Shown in pieces: positions 17,434 through 26,505 of a stretch of 64,000 nt of DNA. The notes under the pieces are model-generated. The model did no database searches. It had not been told where the DNA came from and saw only the letters and a program-made list of their open reading frames with translations. The position numbers and the translations under genes are program-made. Source of the stretch: an uncultured Candidatus Peregrinibacteria bacterium (GTDB taxonomy: Bacteria > Patescibacteriota > Gracilibacteria > Peribacterales > Peribacteraceae); assembly GCA_903854335.1 (NCBI GenBank), contig CAINVY010000005.1, forward strand, positions 163,206 through 227,205, written 5' to 3'. How positions within the stretch are numbered: the stretch's first letter is position 1; each line of letters starts with the position of its first letter.

Positions 17434-17979
17434 TCACGCTCCAGGAACGACATTGCGCACTACTTTATCCATTTGAGCAGAAATCTGCGCGGCGACACTT
17501 GAGGCATGCGGCACGTAGCGAAACGTAAGATCCTCTATGTTTTCCTCGTAGTGAATCGATAACTTGCCCATGGACGTGAGTCCGTAGAGTTCCGTGTTCA
17601 GCTCCACGCGCACGATCTTCTCCAGGTCGATCGCCTGCGTCTCGCATCGGAAGATGAGTGTCTGATCCACAGAAACCAACTTCTTATTCGTCAGAAGAAT
17701 ACAATCGTACCTCCAATCGATGAGGCGAAAAAGAAATGGTATGAACACGGAAAGGATCCAAAGGACTCCTGCGCCAATCTCCACGTACGTGAGCGGTGTG
17801 GCGATGGCGAGAAACTCATACGCAATACCGGCGATGATGAGCGTCATGACCAGTTGGCGGATAAGACCTAGGAGAAATCGAAACCCCTGATAGCGAACGA
17901 AGAGGACCACTTGCTCACCCGGCGAGAGGAGCCGATCGATCGTCTTCTGCACATTCGTTTCGAGCGCAAAAATCTTCAT
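17434..17979 (-). CDS. Membrane protein with bacterial PH domain
   Basis: A 181-aa protein with two transmembrane segments (about residues 37-58 and 64-88), then a bacterial PH-like domain. The domain includes RYDCILLTNKKLVSVDQ and the conserved DLEKIVRVE strand. Such proteins are usually cytoplasmic-facing membrane proteins of unknown role. The ATG at 17979 was chosen over one two codons upstream. It is the first gene outside the island by composition. Confidence 0.75.
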   Translation of the reverse strand: MKIFALETNVQKTIDRLLSPGEQVVLFVRYQGFRFLLGLIRQLVMTLIIAGIAYEFLAIATPLTYVEIGAGVLWILSVFIPFLFRLIDWRYDCILLTNKKLVSVDQTLIFRCETQAIDLEKIVRVELNTELYGLTSMGKLSIHYEENIEDLTFRYVPHASSVAAQISAQMDKVVRNVVPGA

Positions 17980-18180
17980 GCACAAAGTGTAGCTTTTCCT
18001 CGGCTCAATGGTGAGGCCATTCGCGAAGTTGTCGTCCCGCGCCCACTCAATATCCGATCAATGGATCGTGAAGATCCTGCCTCAGAAGACTGAAGAGCCT
18101 AGAAAGTTCTCACGAACAAGTGTATGCGAAGTTATTGAAATCCATGGCTTTCATAAGCCAAAAATCCATTCGAAGCAAAC

Positions 18181-18208
18181 TGGACAAGCGAACAGGGTTG
18201 CTTATACT
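18181..18208 (+). promoter_or_regulatory. Promoter of mntP
   Basis: TGGACA (18181-18186), a 16-bp spacer and TATACT (18203-18208), ending eight bases before the ATG at 18217. This leaves no room for the long leader that the Mn-sensing yybP-ykoY riboswitch would need. Confidence 0.6.
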
Positions 18209-18216
18209 CGACCGCA

Positions 18217-18783
18217 ATGTCGATACTCGAAATCACGATCCTCGCCGTAAGTGTATGCTTGGATTCGTTTGCCGTATCGATTTCAAGCGGGATGGTGCAT
18301 TGCGCTCATCCGCTGCGCCATGCCCTGAGACTCGGCATATGCTTCGCTCTGTTTCAAACTGTCATGCCCATCCTCGGTTGGCTTGCCGGAATGCAGATGA
18401 AAGCTGTTATTGAAGGAGTAGATCACTGGATCGCCTTCGGCTTGCTCTTCGCCATCGGCGCGAAAATGATCATCGAATCGAGACACGCGCACCCCGAAAA
18501 ACCAGTCACAAAAAAGTGTTCCACAAGAATGCTCTGTGGCATGGGTCTCGCTACCAGCATTGATGCTCTGGTAATTGGCATTACGTTCGCATTTGTTAAT
18601 ACAACGATCCTTCCTGCAGTAGCCATCATCGGAGGGATGACTTTCCTATTCGCATTTACCGGCGTGTATCTGGGAAAAAAGTTGGGAGTCCTTTTTAAAA
18701 AGATGGTGACGATCATCGGAGGAGCTCTATTGATATGCATGGGATTCGAAATCCTCATCGAACACCTCATGTTATCACGGTAA
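18217..18783 (+). CDS. mntP: MntP-family manganese efflux pump
   Basis: A 188-aa inner-membrane protein of the expected length, with six hydrophobic segments in two repeats. Each repeat carries a family motif: AVSVCLDSFAVSIS (residues 10-23) and GLATSIDALVIG (about 111-122). The two conserved aspartates (D17 and the one in SIDA) are those required for Mn2+ export in this family. The intervening loop is His/Lys-rich (ESRHAHPEKP). It is a single-gene unit with its own promoter and no visible riboswitch. Confidence 0.88.
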   Translation: MSILEITILAVSVCLDSFAVSISSGMVHCAHPLRHALRLGICFALFQTVMPILGWLAGMQMKAVIEGVDHWIAFGLLFAIGAKMIIESRHAHPEKPVTKKCSTRMLCGMGLATSIDALVIGITFAFVNTTILPAVAIIGGMTFLFAFTGVYLGKKLGVLFKKMVTIIGGALLICMGFEILIEHLMLSR

Positions 18784-18814
18784 ACGGCCGCATTACGTCT
18801 AGCAACCAAGGTTA

Positions 18815-18842
18815 TTGACTAACCATATAGATATATTATAGT
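18815..18842 (+). promoter_or_regulatory. Promoter of the methyltransferase gene
   Basis: TTGACT (18815-18820), a 16-bp spacer and TATAGT (18837-18842) within a strongly AT-rich tract. The predicted start of transcription is near 18849, with a short leader before the TTG at 18866. Confidence 0.65.
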
Positions 18843-18865
18843 AATATAAATTCTTCCTCTGCGCC

Positions 18866-19597
18866 TTGGACCAATTCGATCGATTGAAAGAACAATGGGC
18901 AACCTATACCAATGCCGATGCCATGCGTATGGGCGCGCAGGATCCTGCTCTCATTGCAGTGCTCCTTAATCAAGCACATCGATCTCGGGAAAAAGTATTT
19001 CACGTTCTGGATATTGGTTGCGGTGAAGGAAGATTTTCTCGAAAGATCGTTGAGCTCGGAAACAATATCCGCGTCACGGCATTCGATAGCGCGCCGCACT
19101 CCATCGAAATCGCACAAGGCCAGAAATCTCCCGGCATTGAGTATCACGTTGCCGCAGCGAAAGATTTCCATGTCAAAACCCGGTTCGACGCCGCGATTTC
19201 TGAAATGGTTCTGCCCTATGCGCAGGATCTTCCTGCTCTTCGTGAAATATTCGCATGCGCACGAAGACATCTGAAGGAAACGTGTGCGTTCTCGTCCGTG
19301 ATATTTAATCCTCGCTTCGAGGCGTTCGACACACGAATTGGCAATAGAATGTATTCGAAGAGCGGAGAAAGATCCGCGCGTGTCCATTTCTTAGATGAGG
19401 TGGGTCAAGAAACATTTTCGGCAGACTGGATGCGTTTCACGGAAACCGAATATGAAGAATCTGCGAAAAGAGAAAAGTTTCGTCATGTTGAATGGCTTCC
19501 CGTAGCACCCACGAGGGAAGCGGAGGAAGCATTCCCTGATGGATATTGGAATGCATACAAGGCACACCACCCCTACGCACTCTTGAAAGCATATTGA
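18866..19597 (+). CDS. Class I SAM-dependent methyltransferase
   Basis: A 243-aa protein with motif I VLDIGCGEGRFS (about residues 47-58), motif II acidic strand VTAFDSAP (about 71-78) and the motif IV region DAAISEMVLPY. This is a methyltransferase-11/25 type fold acting on a small molecule or lipid. No substrate domain is recognised. The start is a TTG at 18866, chosen because the fold begins directly after it and the promoter is 24 bases upstream. Confidence 0.75.
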   Translation: MDQFDRLKEQWATYTNADAMRMGAQDPALIAVLLNQAHRSREKVFHVLDIGCGEGRFSRKIVELGNNIRVTAFDSAPHSIEIAQGQKSPGIEYHVAAAKDFHVKTRFDAAISEMVLPYAQDLPALREIFACARRHLKETCAFSSVIFNPRFEAFDTRIGNRMYSKSGERSARVHFLDEVGQETFSADWMRFTETEYEESAKREKFRHVEWLPVAPTREAEEAFPDGYWNAYKAHHPYALLKAY

Positions 19598-19773
19598 ATG
19601 ATTACGATCGTCGCATTCTATGATGCGAATCCGAAGCCACTTTCGACAACGTGTCGCTGAGATGATCTGATCGAGACACGTCTGGAACCTTCAATATTTG
19701 TCGTTCTGTGCTATCAAATGTGCCGTGTGTGTCCTACAATCTCGCGCCTGTTCACTTCTTTCTCTCTCTGCTC

Positions 19774-21225
19774 ATGGATCACGGCGATGTCATCCTCCGA
19801 TTTCAGGACGTCTCGTTTCACTACGATTCGCGCAAGCCGATCCTCGCGGAAGCAAGTTTTTCCGTGCGAGAGCATGCGAAGCTGACGATCATGGGGCAGA
19901 ACGGCGCGGGCAAGAGCACGATTTTCAAACTCATCACGGGAATGCTCAAGCCCAAGGAGGGAGAAATTCACACGAAGCGGGGCACGACCATCGGCATCGC
20001 GAAGCAAGTGATCCCACACGCGGATCTGGACAAGACGGTCGAGGAGTTCTTCGCATCAGGATTCAAAGAGAAGAAGTTTGATCTCCCACGACGCATTGCC
20101 CGCGTCACGGATGCGGTGCACGTGAGGGCGCCTCTGGAGAAGAAGTTGCGTGCGTTCTCCGGCGGAGAAAAAGCTCGCTTGCTCCTGGCCTTCGCGCTCA
20201 TCACCGAGCCCGATCTCCTCCTGCTCGACGAGCCGACGAACAACCTGGATGCGCAGGGCATCGATCACCTGACGCAGTTCCTCATCGATTACGACAAGAC
20301 CTGCATCGTCATCTCGCACGATGCGGACTTCCTGAATTGCTTCACGCACGGCGTGCTCCACCTCGATATTCGCACGCACAAGGTGCAGCAGTTCGTCGGT
20401 GACTACTACGACGTCGTCGAGGCGATCCGGCAGCAGATCGAGAATGAGCAGCGGCAGAATGCCCGCATGGAGAAGGACATCCTCGATCGGAAGGAGAAGA
20501 TAAACTTCTTTTCGCACAAGGGCGGAAAGATGCGCAAGCTCGCGAGCAAGATGCGCAAGGCGGCGGAGGCGGACGAGGAGAACAAAGTGGAAGTGCGCCG
20601 GGAGGAAAAGACCATTCCGCCATTCACGATTGCTGCGACGGAATTCCCCAAACCCCTCGTCACCATTTCCTCCGTGACGGTGATGCAGAACCACGAGCCG
20701 AAGAAAAAGAAGATCGGGCTCACCGTGCGCCGCCGTCATCGCCTGCTCATCACGGGTCCCAACGGCATCGGAAAGAGTTCACTCCTGGAAGCCATGGTCG
20801 CGGGAAAGGAGAAAGGCGCCGTCATTACGCACGGCGTCAAAGTCGGCTACTACCATCAGGATTTCTCGGGCCTCGCCATGGACAAGACCGTGTACCAAAT
20901 CCTCGCCGAAGAAATGGAGATCGAGAACAACCAAGCCATCTACAGCACAGCCTCCCGCTTCCTCCTCCCCGGAGACACGGTGCACACCAAAGTGGAAGCG
21001 CTCTCGGAGGGGCAGAAAGGCCTCCTCTGCTTCGCGCGGTTCCTCCTGCAGAAACCGACGCTCCTCATCCTGGACGAACCGACGAATCACATCAATTTCC
21101 GTCACATTCCTGTGATTGCCGAAGCGATCAACCAGTACAAGGGCGGTCTCATCCTCGTCAGTCATGACAAAGAATTCGTGAGCCAGATCGAAATGAACGA
21201 AGAGCTGGATCTGGGAGCGCTCTGA
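19774..21225 (+). CDS. ABC-F family ATPase (ribosome-associated type)
   Basis: A 483-aa soluble protein with two ABC ATPase domains and no membrane segment. NBD1 has Walker A GQNGAGKST (41-49), signature FSGGEKARL and Walker B LLLLDEPTNNLD. A charged linker rich in Lys/Arg (about 215-285) follows. NBD2 has GPNGIGKSS and a signature LSEGQKGLL with LILDEPTNH. ABC-F proteins act on translating ribosomes or give antibiotic protection. The ATG at 19774 starts the domain; about 33 bases upstream lies a TACAAT box, so this gene may have an ordinary leader. Confidence 0.88.
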   Translation: MDHGDVILRFQDVSFHYDSRKPILAEASFSVREHAKLTIMGQNGAGKSTIFKLITGMLKPKEGEIHTKRGTTIGIAKQVIPHADLDKTVEEFFASGFKEKKFDLPRRIARVTDAVHVRAPLEKKLRAFSGGEKARLLLAFALITEPDLLLLDEPTNNLDAQGIDHLTQFLIDYDKTCIVISHDADFLNCFTHGVLHLDIRTHKVQQFVGDYYDVVEAIRQQIENEQRQNARMEKDILDRKEKINFFSHKGGKMRKLASKMRKAAEADEENKVEVRREEKTIPPFTIAATEFPKPLVTISSVTVMQNHEPKKKKIGLTVRRRHRLLITGPNGIGKSSLLEAMVAGKEKGAVITHGVKVGYYHQDFSGLAMDKTVYQILAEEMEIENNQAIYSTASRFLLPGDTVHTKVEALSEGQKGLLCFARFLLQKPTLLILDEPTNHINFRHIPVIAEAINQYKGGLILVSHDKEFVSQIEMNEELDLGAL

Positions 21226-21249
21226 TGACAAGTGCGCTACATTCCATCC

Positions 21250-22656
21250 ATGCCCCGCCTGAGGAAAAGCATCACCGTCGAAAGAAAGCTCACGGGCGCA
21301 AAGATTTCCGGCCGCAGTGAGACGAAGAAACGAGCGCTCAAGCGTCTCGTCTCCGCCATCGTGCAACCGGCGAACAATCACGCGGGCGTCATGCTGACGC
21401 CGTGCCAAGAACGCGCGTGGACATTACTGCAAGGCAAAGAAAACGTCTTCCTCACGGGAGCAGCGGGCACGGGCAAGAGTTTTCTCCTGCGAGAATTTCT
21501 CGAAGGAAAACCTTCGGCTCTCTTCCCCGTCGTCGCTTCCACGGGAGTATCTGCCATCCTCGTCGGTGGACGCACATTTCACAGCTTCTTTGGCATCGGC
21601 ATCATGGAAGGCGGAGCGGAAAGCGCGGCGAGACGGGCGTGCCAAAACAAGCGCGTCCTCACGCGGCTGTGCCGTGCGCAGGGTGTGGTCATCGACGAAG
21701 TCTCCATGCTCCCCGGAGAAGCGCTGCGTGCCGCCGACCGCGTTGCTCGCATCGCGCGAGGGACGGACGCGCCGTGGGGCGGACTCCAGGTGATCGCTGT
21801 GGGCGACTTCGCACAACTGCCACCCGTCTCGGGTGGAGGCGAGGGGAAGGACTGGGCATTTTTGAGTGATGTGTGGGAGGAGAGCCGTTTCTCCCCCGCG
21901 TTGCTATCCACATGTGTCCGAACCAAGGAACCGGAGTTCCTGCGTGTCCTCAATTTCATCCGCAACGGCATCGTAAACGAAGAGGTGGCAGACTTCCTCA
22001 ACGCCCGCATCCTGCCGCCAACACTCGACTTCAGAGGGACACGTCTTTTCCCACACCGCGCGACGGCAGAGTCGCATAACCGACAGAAGCTCGACCAACT
22101 CCCCTTCGAGGAAAAGATTTTCGATACGCTCTTTGCGGGACGCGAACACTCCATCGCACAATTGCGCCGCACCTGCCCCATCCCCGAGGCGCTCCACCTC
22201 AAGAAGAACGCGCTCGTGATGCTGCGGAAAAACGATACATCCGGGAAGACGCGCTACGTCAACGGCAGCCTGGGAACGCTTCAGCGCATCGAGCCGGAAT
22301 GCCTCACCATCGCGCTCTTTTCGGGCGAGTCCGTGGAGATCGAGAAGACATCCTTCGCTCTCCTGGACGGCAACGGGAGTGAGATGGCGAGCGCATGGAA
22401 TTTCCCCGTGAATCTCGCGTGGGCCAGCACGATTCACAAATCACAGGGAGCGACGCTCGATCGCCTGATGGTAGACCTCGCCTCTCTCTGGGAACCCGGT
22501 CAGGCCTACGTCGCTCTGAGCCGCATTCGATCCTCCGCCGGTCTCTTCATCGAACGCTGGAATCCGAGCTCCATCATCTGCGAACCCCGCGTGATGGAGT
22601 ATTACCGGACGATGGAAGATGCCATTCCTACATCTCTCGCCAGAGAGAGCGACTGA
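21250..22656 (+). CDS. PIF1-like superfamily 1 DNA helicase
   Basis: A 468-aa protein. An N-terminal basic extension (residues 1-50) precedes the helicase core. Motif I is GAAGTGKS (about residue 74), motif II VVIDEVSML, motif III GDFAQLPPV, and the C-terminal motif VI region is STIHKSQGATLD with YVALSR, all typical of PIF1/RecD2-type 5'-3' helicases. The family resolves DNA structures such as G-quadruplexes. The ATG at 21250 follows a TACATT box by six bases; a start at 21232 is possible. It is 25 bases after the ABC-F gene. Confidence 0.85.
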   Translation: MPRLRKSITVERKLTGAKISGRSETKKRALKRLVSAIVQPANNHAGVMLTPCQERAWTLLQGKENVFLTGAAGTGKSFLLREFLEGKPSALFPVVASTGVSAILVGGRTFHSFFGIGIMEGGAESAARRACQNKRVLTRLCRAQGVVIDEVSMLPGEALRAADRVARIARGTDAPWGGLQVIAVGDFAQLPPVSGGGEGKDWAFLSDVWEESRFSPALLSTCVRTKEPEFLRVLNFIRNGIVNEEVADFLNARILPPTLDFRGTRLFPHRATAESHNRQKLDQLPFEEKIFDTLFAGREHSIAQLRRTCPIPEALHLKKNALVMLRKNDTSGKTRYVNGSLGTLQRIEPECLTIALFSGESVEIEKTSFALLDGNGSEMASAWNFPVNLAWASTIHKSQGATLDRLMVDLASLWEPGQAYVALSRIRSSAGLFIERWNPSSIICEPRVMEYYRTMEDAIPTSLARESD

Positions 22657-22692
22657 AAATCCCATCCATCCGTACGCCCCCCGAACAATCCA

Positions 22693-22720
22693 TTGATTTC
22701 TAGAAAGTGTCGTGTGTAAT
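22693..22720 (+). promoter_or_regulatory. Promoter of the 100-aa protein gene
   Basis: TTGATT (22693-22698), a 16-bp spacer and TGTAAT (22715-22720), six bases before the ATG at 22727. The arrangement is leaderless. Confidence 0.55.
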
Positions 22721-22726
22721 GCCCCC

Positions 22727-23029
22727 ATGAAAGAACATCCGGAGTCCCGAGAGCCATCGTTGAGTCCGTACGATATCGTGCTCCTGACGTTCGTATATTT
22801 CCAAGGGGAGGCTGAGATAGGAGAACAAGCATTGATTCAATGCATGCGTGCGGCTCAATGCCCAAACGAAACGGTTGCGAGAGGAATACTGGGAAGAATG
22901 ACTGCGGAAGGGCTCCTCGTTCGAAGAGGCACGAAGCATCAAGTAACGTATCAGCGAACGTCGCATGGAATTGCGCATACTCCGTCTTCCCCTCCCGGGC
23001 CGCCCCATCGGAATGCGTCGAACAATTAA
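22727..23029 (+). CDS. Small winged-helix-like hypothetical protein (100 aa)
   Basis: The central region (SPYDIVLLTFVYFQGEAEIG, then ILGRMTAEGLLVRRG) has the helix-helix-wing pattern of a winged-helix domain with a final basic wing. The tail is Pro/Ser-rich. It may be a small DNA-binding regulator. Weak similarity by eye only; no family is named. The promoter fixes the start. Confidence 0.5.
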   Translation: MKEHPESREPSLSPYDIVLLTFVYFQGEAEIGEQALIQCMRAAQCPNETVARGILGRMTAEGLLVRRGTKHQVTYQRTSHGIAHTPSSPPGPPHRNASNN

Positions 23030-23055
23030 GTCATGACTATGCTAGAATAACCTCC

Positions 23056-23601
23056 GTGGTATTCACGCATGTGATCGCGAGTTGGCACACGTTCTACACT
23101 GCCGTCACAGAAGCGAGCGCAACGCTCGCGGGGCTCCTCTTCTTTTCGATCACATACAGCGGCTCGGTGATAGAACGACCGGAAAACGATCACCTGCACC
23201 GACTGGCGGAGCAAGCCCTCAGCAACTTCGTCATGCTCATGGTGATCGGTCTCCTCTTTCTCATTCCCAATCAAACTGCCGCAGGACTCGGCATTCCCAT
23301 CTTCGCCATTGCCGTATTTTCGACCTATCGTTCGGCGCATCGATTGTGGAAACAGCACAAACACGTTGACAACACACGCTACCTCTACCTGCGATTCATC
23401 ACCTCGCTCGTCTGCTCTCTGATTCTCGTCGGCTTCGCGGAGGATCTCCTGCGGCAAGAATCGGTCACATTCTTCTGGCTCACGGGAGTCGTCATCATCT
23501 TCATCATCTCCACCTGCAGCGACGCGTGGTTCCTCCTCATGGAAATCCCGCGGGACATCGCGAAGTCCTCGCCCACTCCCAGATCATCGACAAAATCTTG
23601 A
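23056..23601 (+). CDS. Hypothetical four-helix membrane protein (181 aa)
   Basis: Four hydrophobic segments are visible (about residues 12-32, 52-70, 74-92 region, and 115-160 as two). The first is preceded by WHTFYTAVTEASATLAGLLFFS, a pattern I have seen in small integral membrane proteins of unknown role. The start is a GTG at 23056, seven bases after a TAGAAT box; a second GTG at 23071 is possible. The C-terminal tail is Ser/Thr-rich and cytoplasmic by charge. Confidence 0.6.
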   Translation: MVFTHVIASWHTFYTAVTEASATLAGLLFFSITYSGSVIERPENDHLHRLAEQALSNFVMLMVIGLLFLIPNQTAAGLGIPIFAIAVFSTYRSAHRLWKQHKHVDNTRYLYLRFITSLVCSLILVGFAEDLLRQESVTFFWLTGVVIIFIISTCSDAWFLLMEIPRDIAKSSPTPRSSTKS

Positions 23602-23659
23602 GACACTTCGTGAGAAGAATCAATATGTATTCATTGAAGCGTTTGATACCATCAGATCG

Positions 23660-25129
23660 ATGGAGAGATACTTTCGCTTGTGGTTCCTTGCTTCTCTGTG
23701 GGTCCTCTCTGCATGCGTAGGTTGGATCCTGGGAAGATTCGGCTTTCACCTCAGTGTGGTACTCGCGTATTTGGCAATACTCTGCCTCGCTGCACTCCTA
23801 CAAATCTTTAGAGATCAGCGAAAGGTTTCGCTGAAACATGCAATGCGCATCTCTGCTCTCTGCGCCCTTTTCTTTGCGCCGTTCCTCCTTGGCAATATCG
23901 CGGCCAGCCACAATGCATTTCGCGTGAACGAGTGGATGGACAACTCCATCTACCTTTTCAAAACGAAATTGCAACCTGTCCGGTTCTTCAAGGGCAACGA
24001 AGGCAAGGTCACCGTTGATGCGGTGCACCAGAAAAAACTGCAACAGAGCCTCTCAGGGTTACAGCTCTATGACAACAACATGAACAGCAGAATACTCGTC
24101 GCCTTCAGATTGGGATTGGCAATAGTAGATAAGAAGACGATCCATTTCCTTACGGAGAAAGGAGTAACACTATCGCTTCCATCGCTTCTGCCGGATCGTT
24201 CCCTTTTGTACTACAGCGAAATGGATGATCGTTTTCATACCACAAACGGGGTACTCACCCGCGCAGTAATACGAAACGACACCCTCTACAAAATTTGGGA
24301 AAGAAAAGTCCCCAAGTTGCACTTGAATCATTGGGGCGATGCCTTTGAGAATCAGATCTACTATCCCGGGAGAGACTTTTCGAGCCTCCCCGATACTGTC
24401 TCACAAGCAATCGGATACAAGTACGCCACGTGCAAGCAAAACAACGCCGTCCATGACACCATCCGTGTTCTCGATGCCGATACGGGAAAACTCAAGAAGA
24501 ATATTCCTCTGCTGCCCATCATTGCATCATTCAAAGACGGAAATGAGGCGATGGTGAAGAATATTTCCAATTGCACAGATCCACTCCACACCAATGATAT
24601 TCAAATTATTAAAGATGACAGGACAGCACACTTCTTCCCCCAGGGAAAAGTGGGCGATATGCTTATCTCCATGAGAAATATCAGTACGATTCTGCTCCTC
24701 GACGGAGACACGCTGCAGGTAAAGTGGCATGTAACGAACAAAACCGTACAGCAGCATTCGCCTCGCATAACCGATTGGGGAACACTGTTGGTTTTCGACA
24801 ACCTGAGTTCAGACAAGCAGAACGGCAGATCCAGGATTACCGAAATTTCCATCGATTCCGGGAACGTGTTGGGCTATTGGGAAGCAACGGGAAATGACTA
24901 CTTTGAAAGCTACTACAGAGGAAAGGTAACCATATTCAAGAACCGAATTATCGTGCAAAGTCAGGACTCGCACTCCCGTAATAATTCCATGTTCGTCCTG
25001 GACTGCCCCGGACATCCCATCTCCATGGCGTGCAAGAAAACGACGATCTTCACTGGGAAGCCACCGAATTTTCGCTATGATAATGCCGTCCTCCTCGACA
25101 GCAGTTCCGGTTCCCTTTCCAGCTCATGA
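23660..25129 (+). CDS. Arylsulfotransferase-like membrane-anchored beta-propeller protein
   Basis: A 489-aa protein with three N-terminal membrane segments (about 5-25, 28-48, 62-82), then an extracytoplasmic domain of repeated strands. The repeats GDMLISMRNISTILLLDGDT, a TNDIQIIKD lead-in, HSPRITDWGTLLVFDN and RITEISIDSGNVLGYWEA match the propeller pattern of the ASST/Arylsulfotran_2 families. Those enzymes move sulfate between phenolic compounds without PAPS, using a histidine. The His in LHTND or QHSPR is a candidate. It starts the module and overlaps the 84-aa gene by four bases. Family assignment is by pattern and enzymatic activity is inferred. Confidence 0.65.
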   Translation: MERYFRLWFLASLWVLSACVGWILGRFGFHLSVVLAYLAILCLAALLQIFRDQRKVSLKHAMRISALCALFFAPFLLGNIAASHNAFRVNEWMDNSIYLFKTKLQPVRFFKGNEGKVTVDAVHQKKLQQSLSGLQLYDNNMNSRILVAFRLGLAIVDKKTIHFLTEKGVTLSLPSLLPDRSLLYYSEMDDRFHTTNGVLTRAVIRNDTLYKIWERKVPKLHLNHWGDAFENQIYYPGRDFSSLPDTVSQAIGYKYATCKQNNAVHDTIRVLDADTGKLKKNIPLLPIIASFKDGNEAMVKNISNCTDPLHTNDIQIIKDDRTAHFFPQGKVGDMLISMRNISTILLLDGDTLQVKWHVTNKTVQQHSPRITDWGTLLVFDNLSSDKQNGRSRITEISIDSGNVLGYWEATGNDYFESYYRGKVTIFKNRIIVQSQDSHSRNNSMFVLDCPGHPISMACKKTTIFTGKPPNFRYDNAVLLDSSSGSLSSS

Positions 25130-25380
25130 ATAGAATCCATAAAGAAGCATTAAGAGCATGCGTTCCTCTCGCCGTCTGTATACTCCTCACGTTCGGCTAT
25201 TCGGAAAAGGCGTGGGCATACGCGGGGCTCGGCCCGATGATCCCCATGATCGGAAATTGGGTCGTGCTGGTCTTCATGTTCCTCATGACCTTCCTCGGAG
25301 CAGTCACCTATCCGATCAGGCTCGCCATGCGAAAATTTTGGAAACGCAAAGAAAATGCTAAGAGCGTAACAACGAAATAG
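25126..25380 (+). CDS. Small membrane protein (84 aa) within the sulfation module
   Basis: An N-terminal signal-like hydrophobic stretch ends AWAYAGLGPM, and a second transmembrane helix follows (about 42-62) and a basic cytoplasmic tail (RKFWKRKEN). The Tyr-Ala-Gly-x-Gly-Pro motif after the first segment resembles short membrane proteins often found beside membrane-bound phosphatase or sulfatase-type enzymes. It overlaps the arylsulfotransferase-like gene by ATGA and precedes the sulfotransferase by one base, so it is coupled to both. A role as a membrane partner is inference. Confidence 0.65.
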   Translation: MNRIHKEALRACVPLAVCILLTFGYSEKAWAYAGLGPMIPMIGNWVVLVFMFLMTFLGAVTYPIRLAMRKFWKRKENAKSVTTK

Positions 25381-25381
25381 C

Positions 25382-26437
25382 ATGCCCGGCCTCGAGAGCT
25401 TTCTCCAGCTCGCTTTCGTCCGCAAGCATCCGCAGATGCTTGGCTTCTGGTCCGATTTCGAAACGTCTTTTCTGGGGAAGAAAATCGGAGGAGAAATTCG
25501 AAACCCGATCTTCATCTGCGGCCTCGCACGCTCCGGAACGACGCTGATCACGCACATGCTCTCGATGCATCGGGAAACGGGAACATTTCAGTACCGAGAT
25601 TTGCCCTTCATCGAGGTCCCCTACTTCTGGAGCTTCATGAATACGCTCTACTATGGCAATCAGACGCCGGTGAAACGGGAGCACGGCGACGAGCTCTTCA
25701 TCGATCCGCATTCGCCCGATGCCTTCGAGGAACTCCTCTGGAAGAACGCAATCACAGACTATGAGAAGGAAGGATTCTCTGCCGTCCTCGACGAGCACTA
25801 CTCGAATCCTGCATTGGAGAAAACATTGTCCATGGCGATACGGAAGATTCTCTACACGCGAGGAAAGAAAGCACACTATCTCTCGAAGGGAAATTACAAT
25901 CTCTTCCGACTCCGCTACATCCTGCGACTTTTTCCTGATGCGAAAATCATCCTCTGTGTGAGAAATCCCTTCGACCACGCGCACTCACTCGCGCGCGTGC
26001 ATGCGAAATTCATGGAACTGTCGAACCAAGATGACAACTTCGCAAAGCGACTTTCGATTCTCGGACACTTTGAATTCGGCCCCCAGCGCAAAGCAATTCG
26101 CCTACCAGACTGTCACGAGCAGCAGACGTTGGATCACTGGGAGAGGGGTGAGGACTACGAGGGATACCTGTTGCAATGGAGCGACGTCTACGCTTTCGCT
26201 GAGCGTTTCTATCGCGACATCCCGAACATTCTCTGGCTCGACTCGAGAAGCATGCTCACGCATAAAGCGGACACGCTCAGGAAGCTTCTGCAGTTTTGCG
26301 CTCTGCCCCAGGAGGAAATCGATACAAACAAGGCTCTTGATCTCGTGAAAGGATCGACATCCTATCCGACTCTCCCGACCCCCTACGATGCCGAAGCGGA
26401 GCGGATGTATCAATCCCTCCTGCAGCTCTGCCGGTAG
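25382..26437 (+). CDS. PAPS-dependent sulfotransferase
   Basis: A 351-aa Sulfotransfer_3-type enzyme that moves the sulfuryl group from 3'-phosphoadenylyl sulfate to a hydroxyl or amine. The 5'-phosphosulfate loop is GLARSGTTL (residues 47-55). The 3'-phosphate motif is CVRNPFDHAHSL near residue 190, with Arg and the following Ser positions conserved. The central insertion contains acidic and aromatic residues typical of an acceptor site. No membrane segment or signal peptide is seen, so it acts in the cytoplasm. It lies directly upstream of cysD and cysNC, which would supply its donor. The acceptor is unknown. Confidence 0.82.
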   Translation: MPGLESFLQLAFVRKHPQMLGFWSDFETSFLGKKIGGEIRNPIFICGLARSGTTLITHMLSMHRETGTFQYRDLPFIEVPYFWSFMNTLYYGNQTPVKREHGDELFIDPHSPDAFEELLWKNAITDYEKEGFSAVLDEHYSNPALEKTLSMAIRKILYTRGKKAHYLSKGNYNLFRLRYILRLFPDAKIILCVRNPFDHAHSLARVHAKFMELSNQDDNFAKRLSILGHFEFGPQRKAIRLPDCHEQQTLDHWERGEDYEGYLLQWSDVYAFAERFYRDIPNILWLDSRSMLTHKADTLRKLLQFCALPQEEIDTNKALDLVKGSTSYPTLPTPYDAEAERMYQSLLQLCR

Positions 26438-26467
26438 GACCGGCCGGGTTTCAGCTTTAGCTCCTGC

Positions 26468-26496
26468 TTCTCAGGGCATCGGATCGGCGCTACTCT
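26468..26496 (+). promoter_or_regulatory. Possible internal promoter before cysD
   Basis: TTCTCA (26468-26473), a 17-bp spacer and TACTCT (26491-26496), nine bases before the ATG at 26506. The -35 match is weak; the 68-base gap after the sulfotransferase gene gives it room. Confidence 0.35.
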
Positions 26497-26505
26497 CTTC
26501 TCCGT

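Noticed and set aside
18009..18216. A Mn-sensing riboswitch upstream of mntP
   Set aside because: The promoter lies only eight bases before the ATG, leaving no leader to fold.
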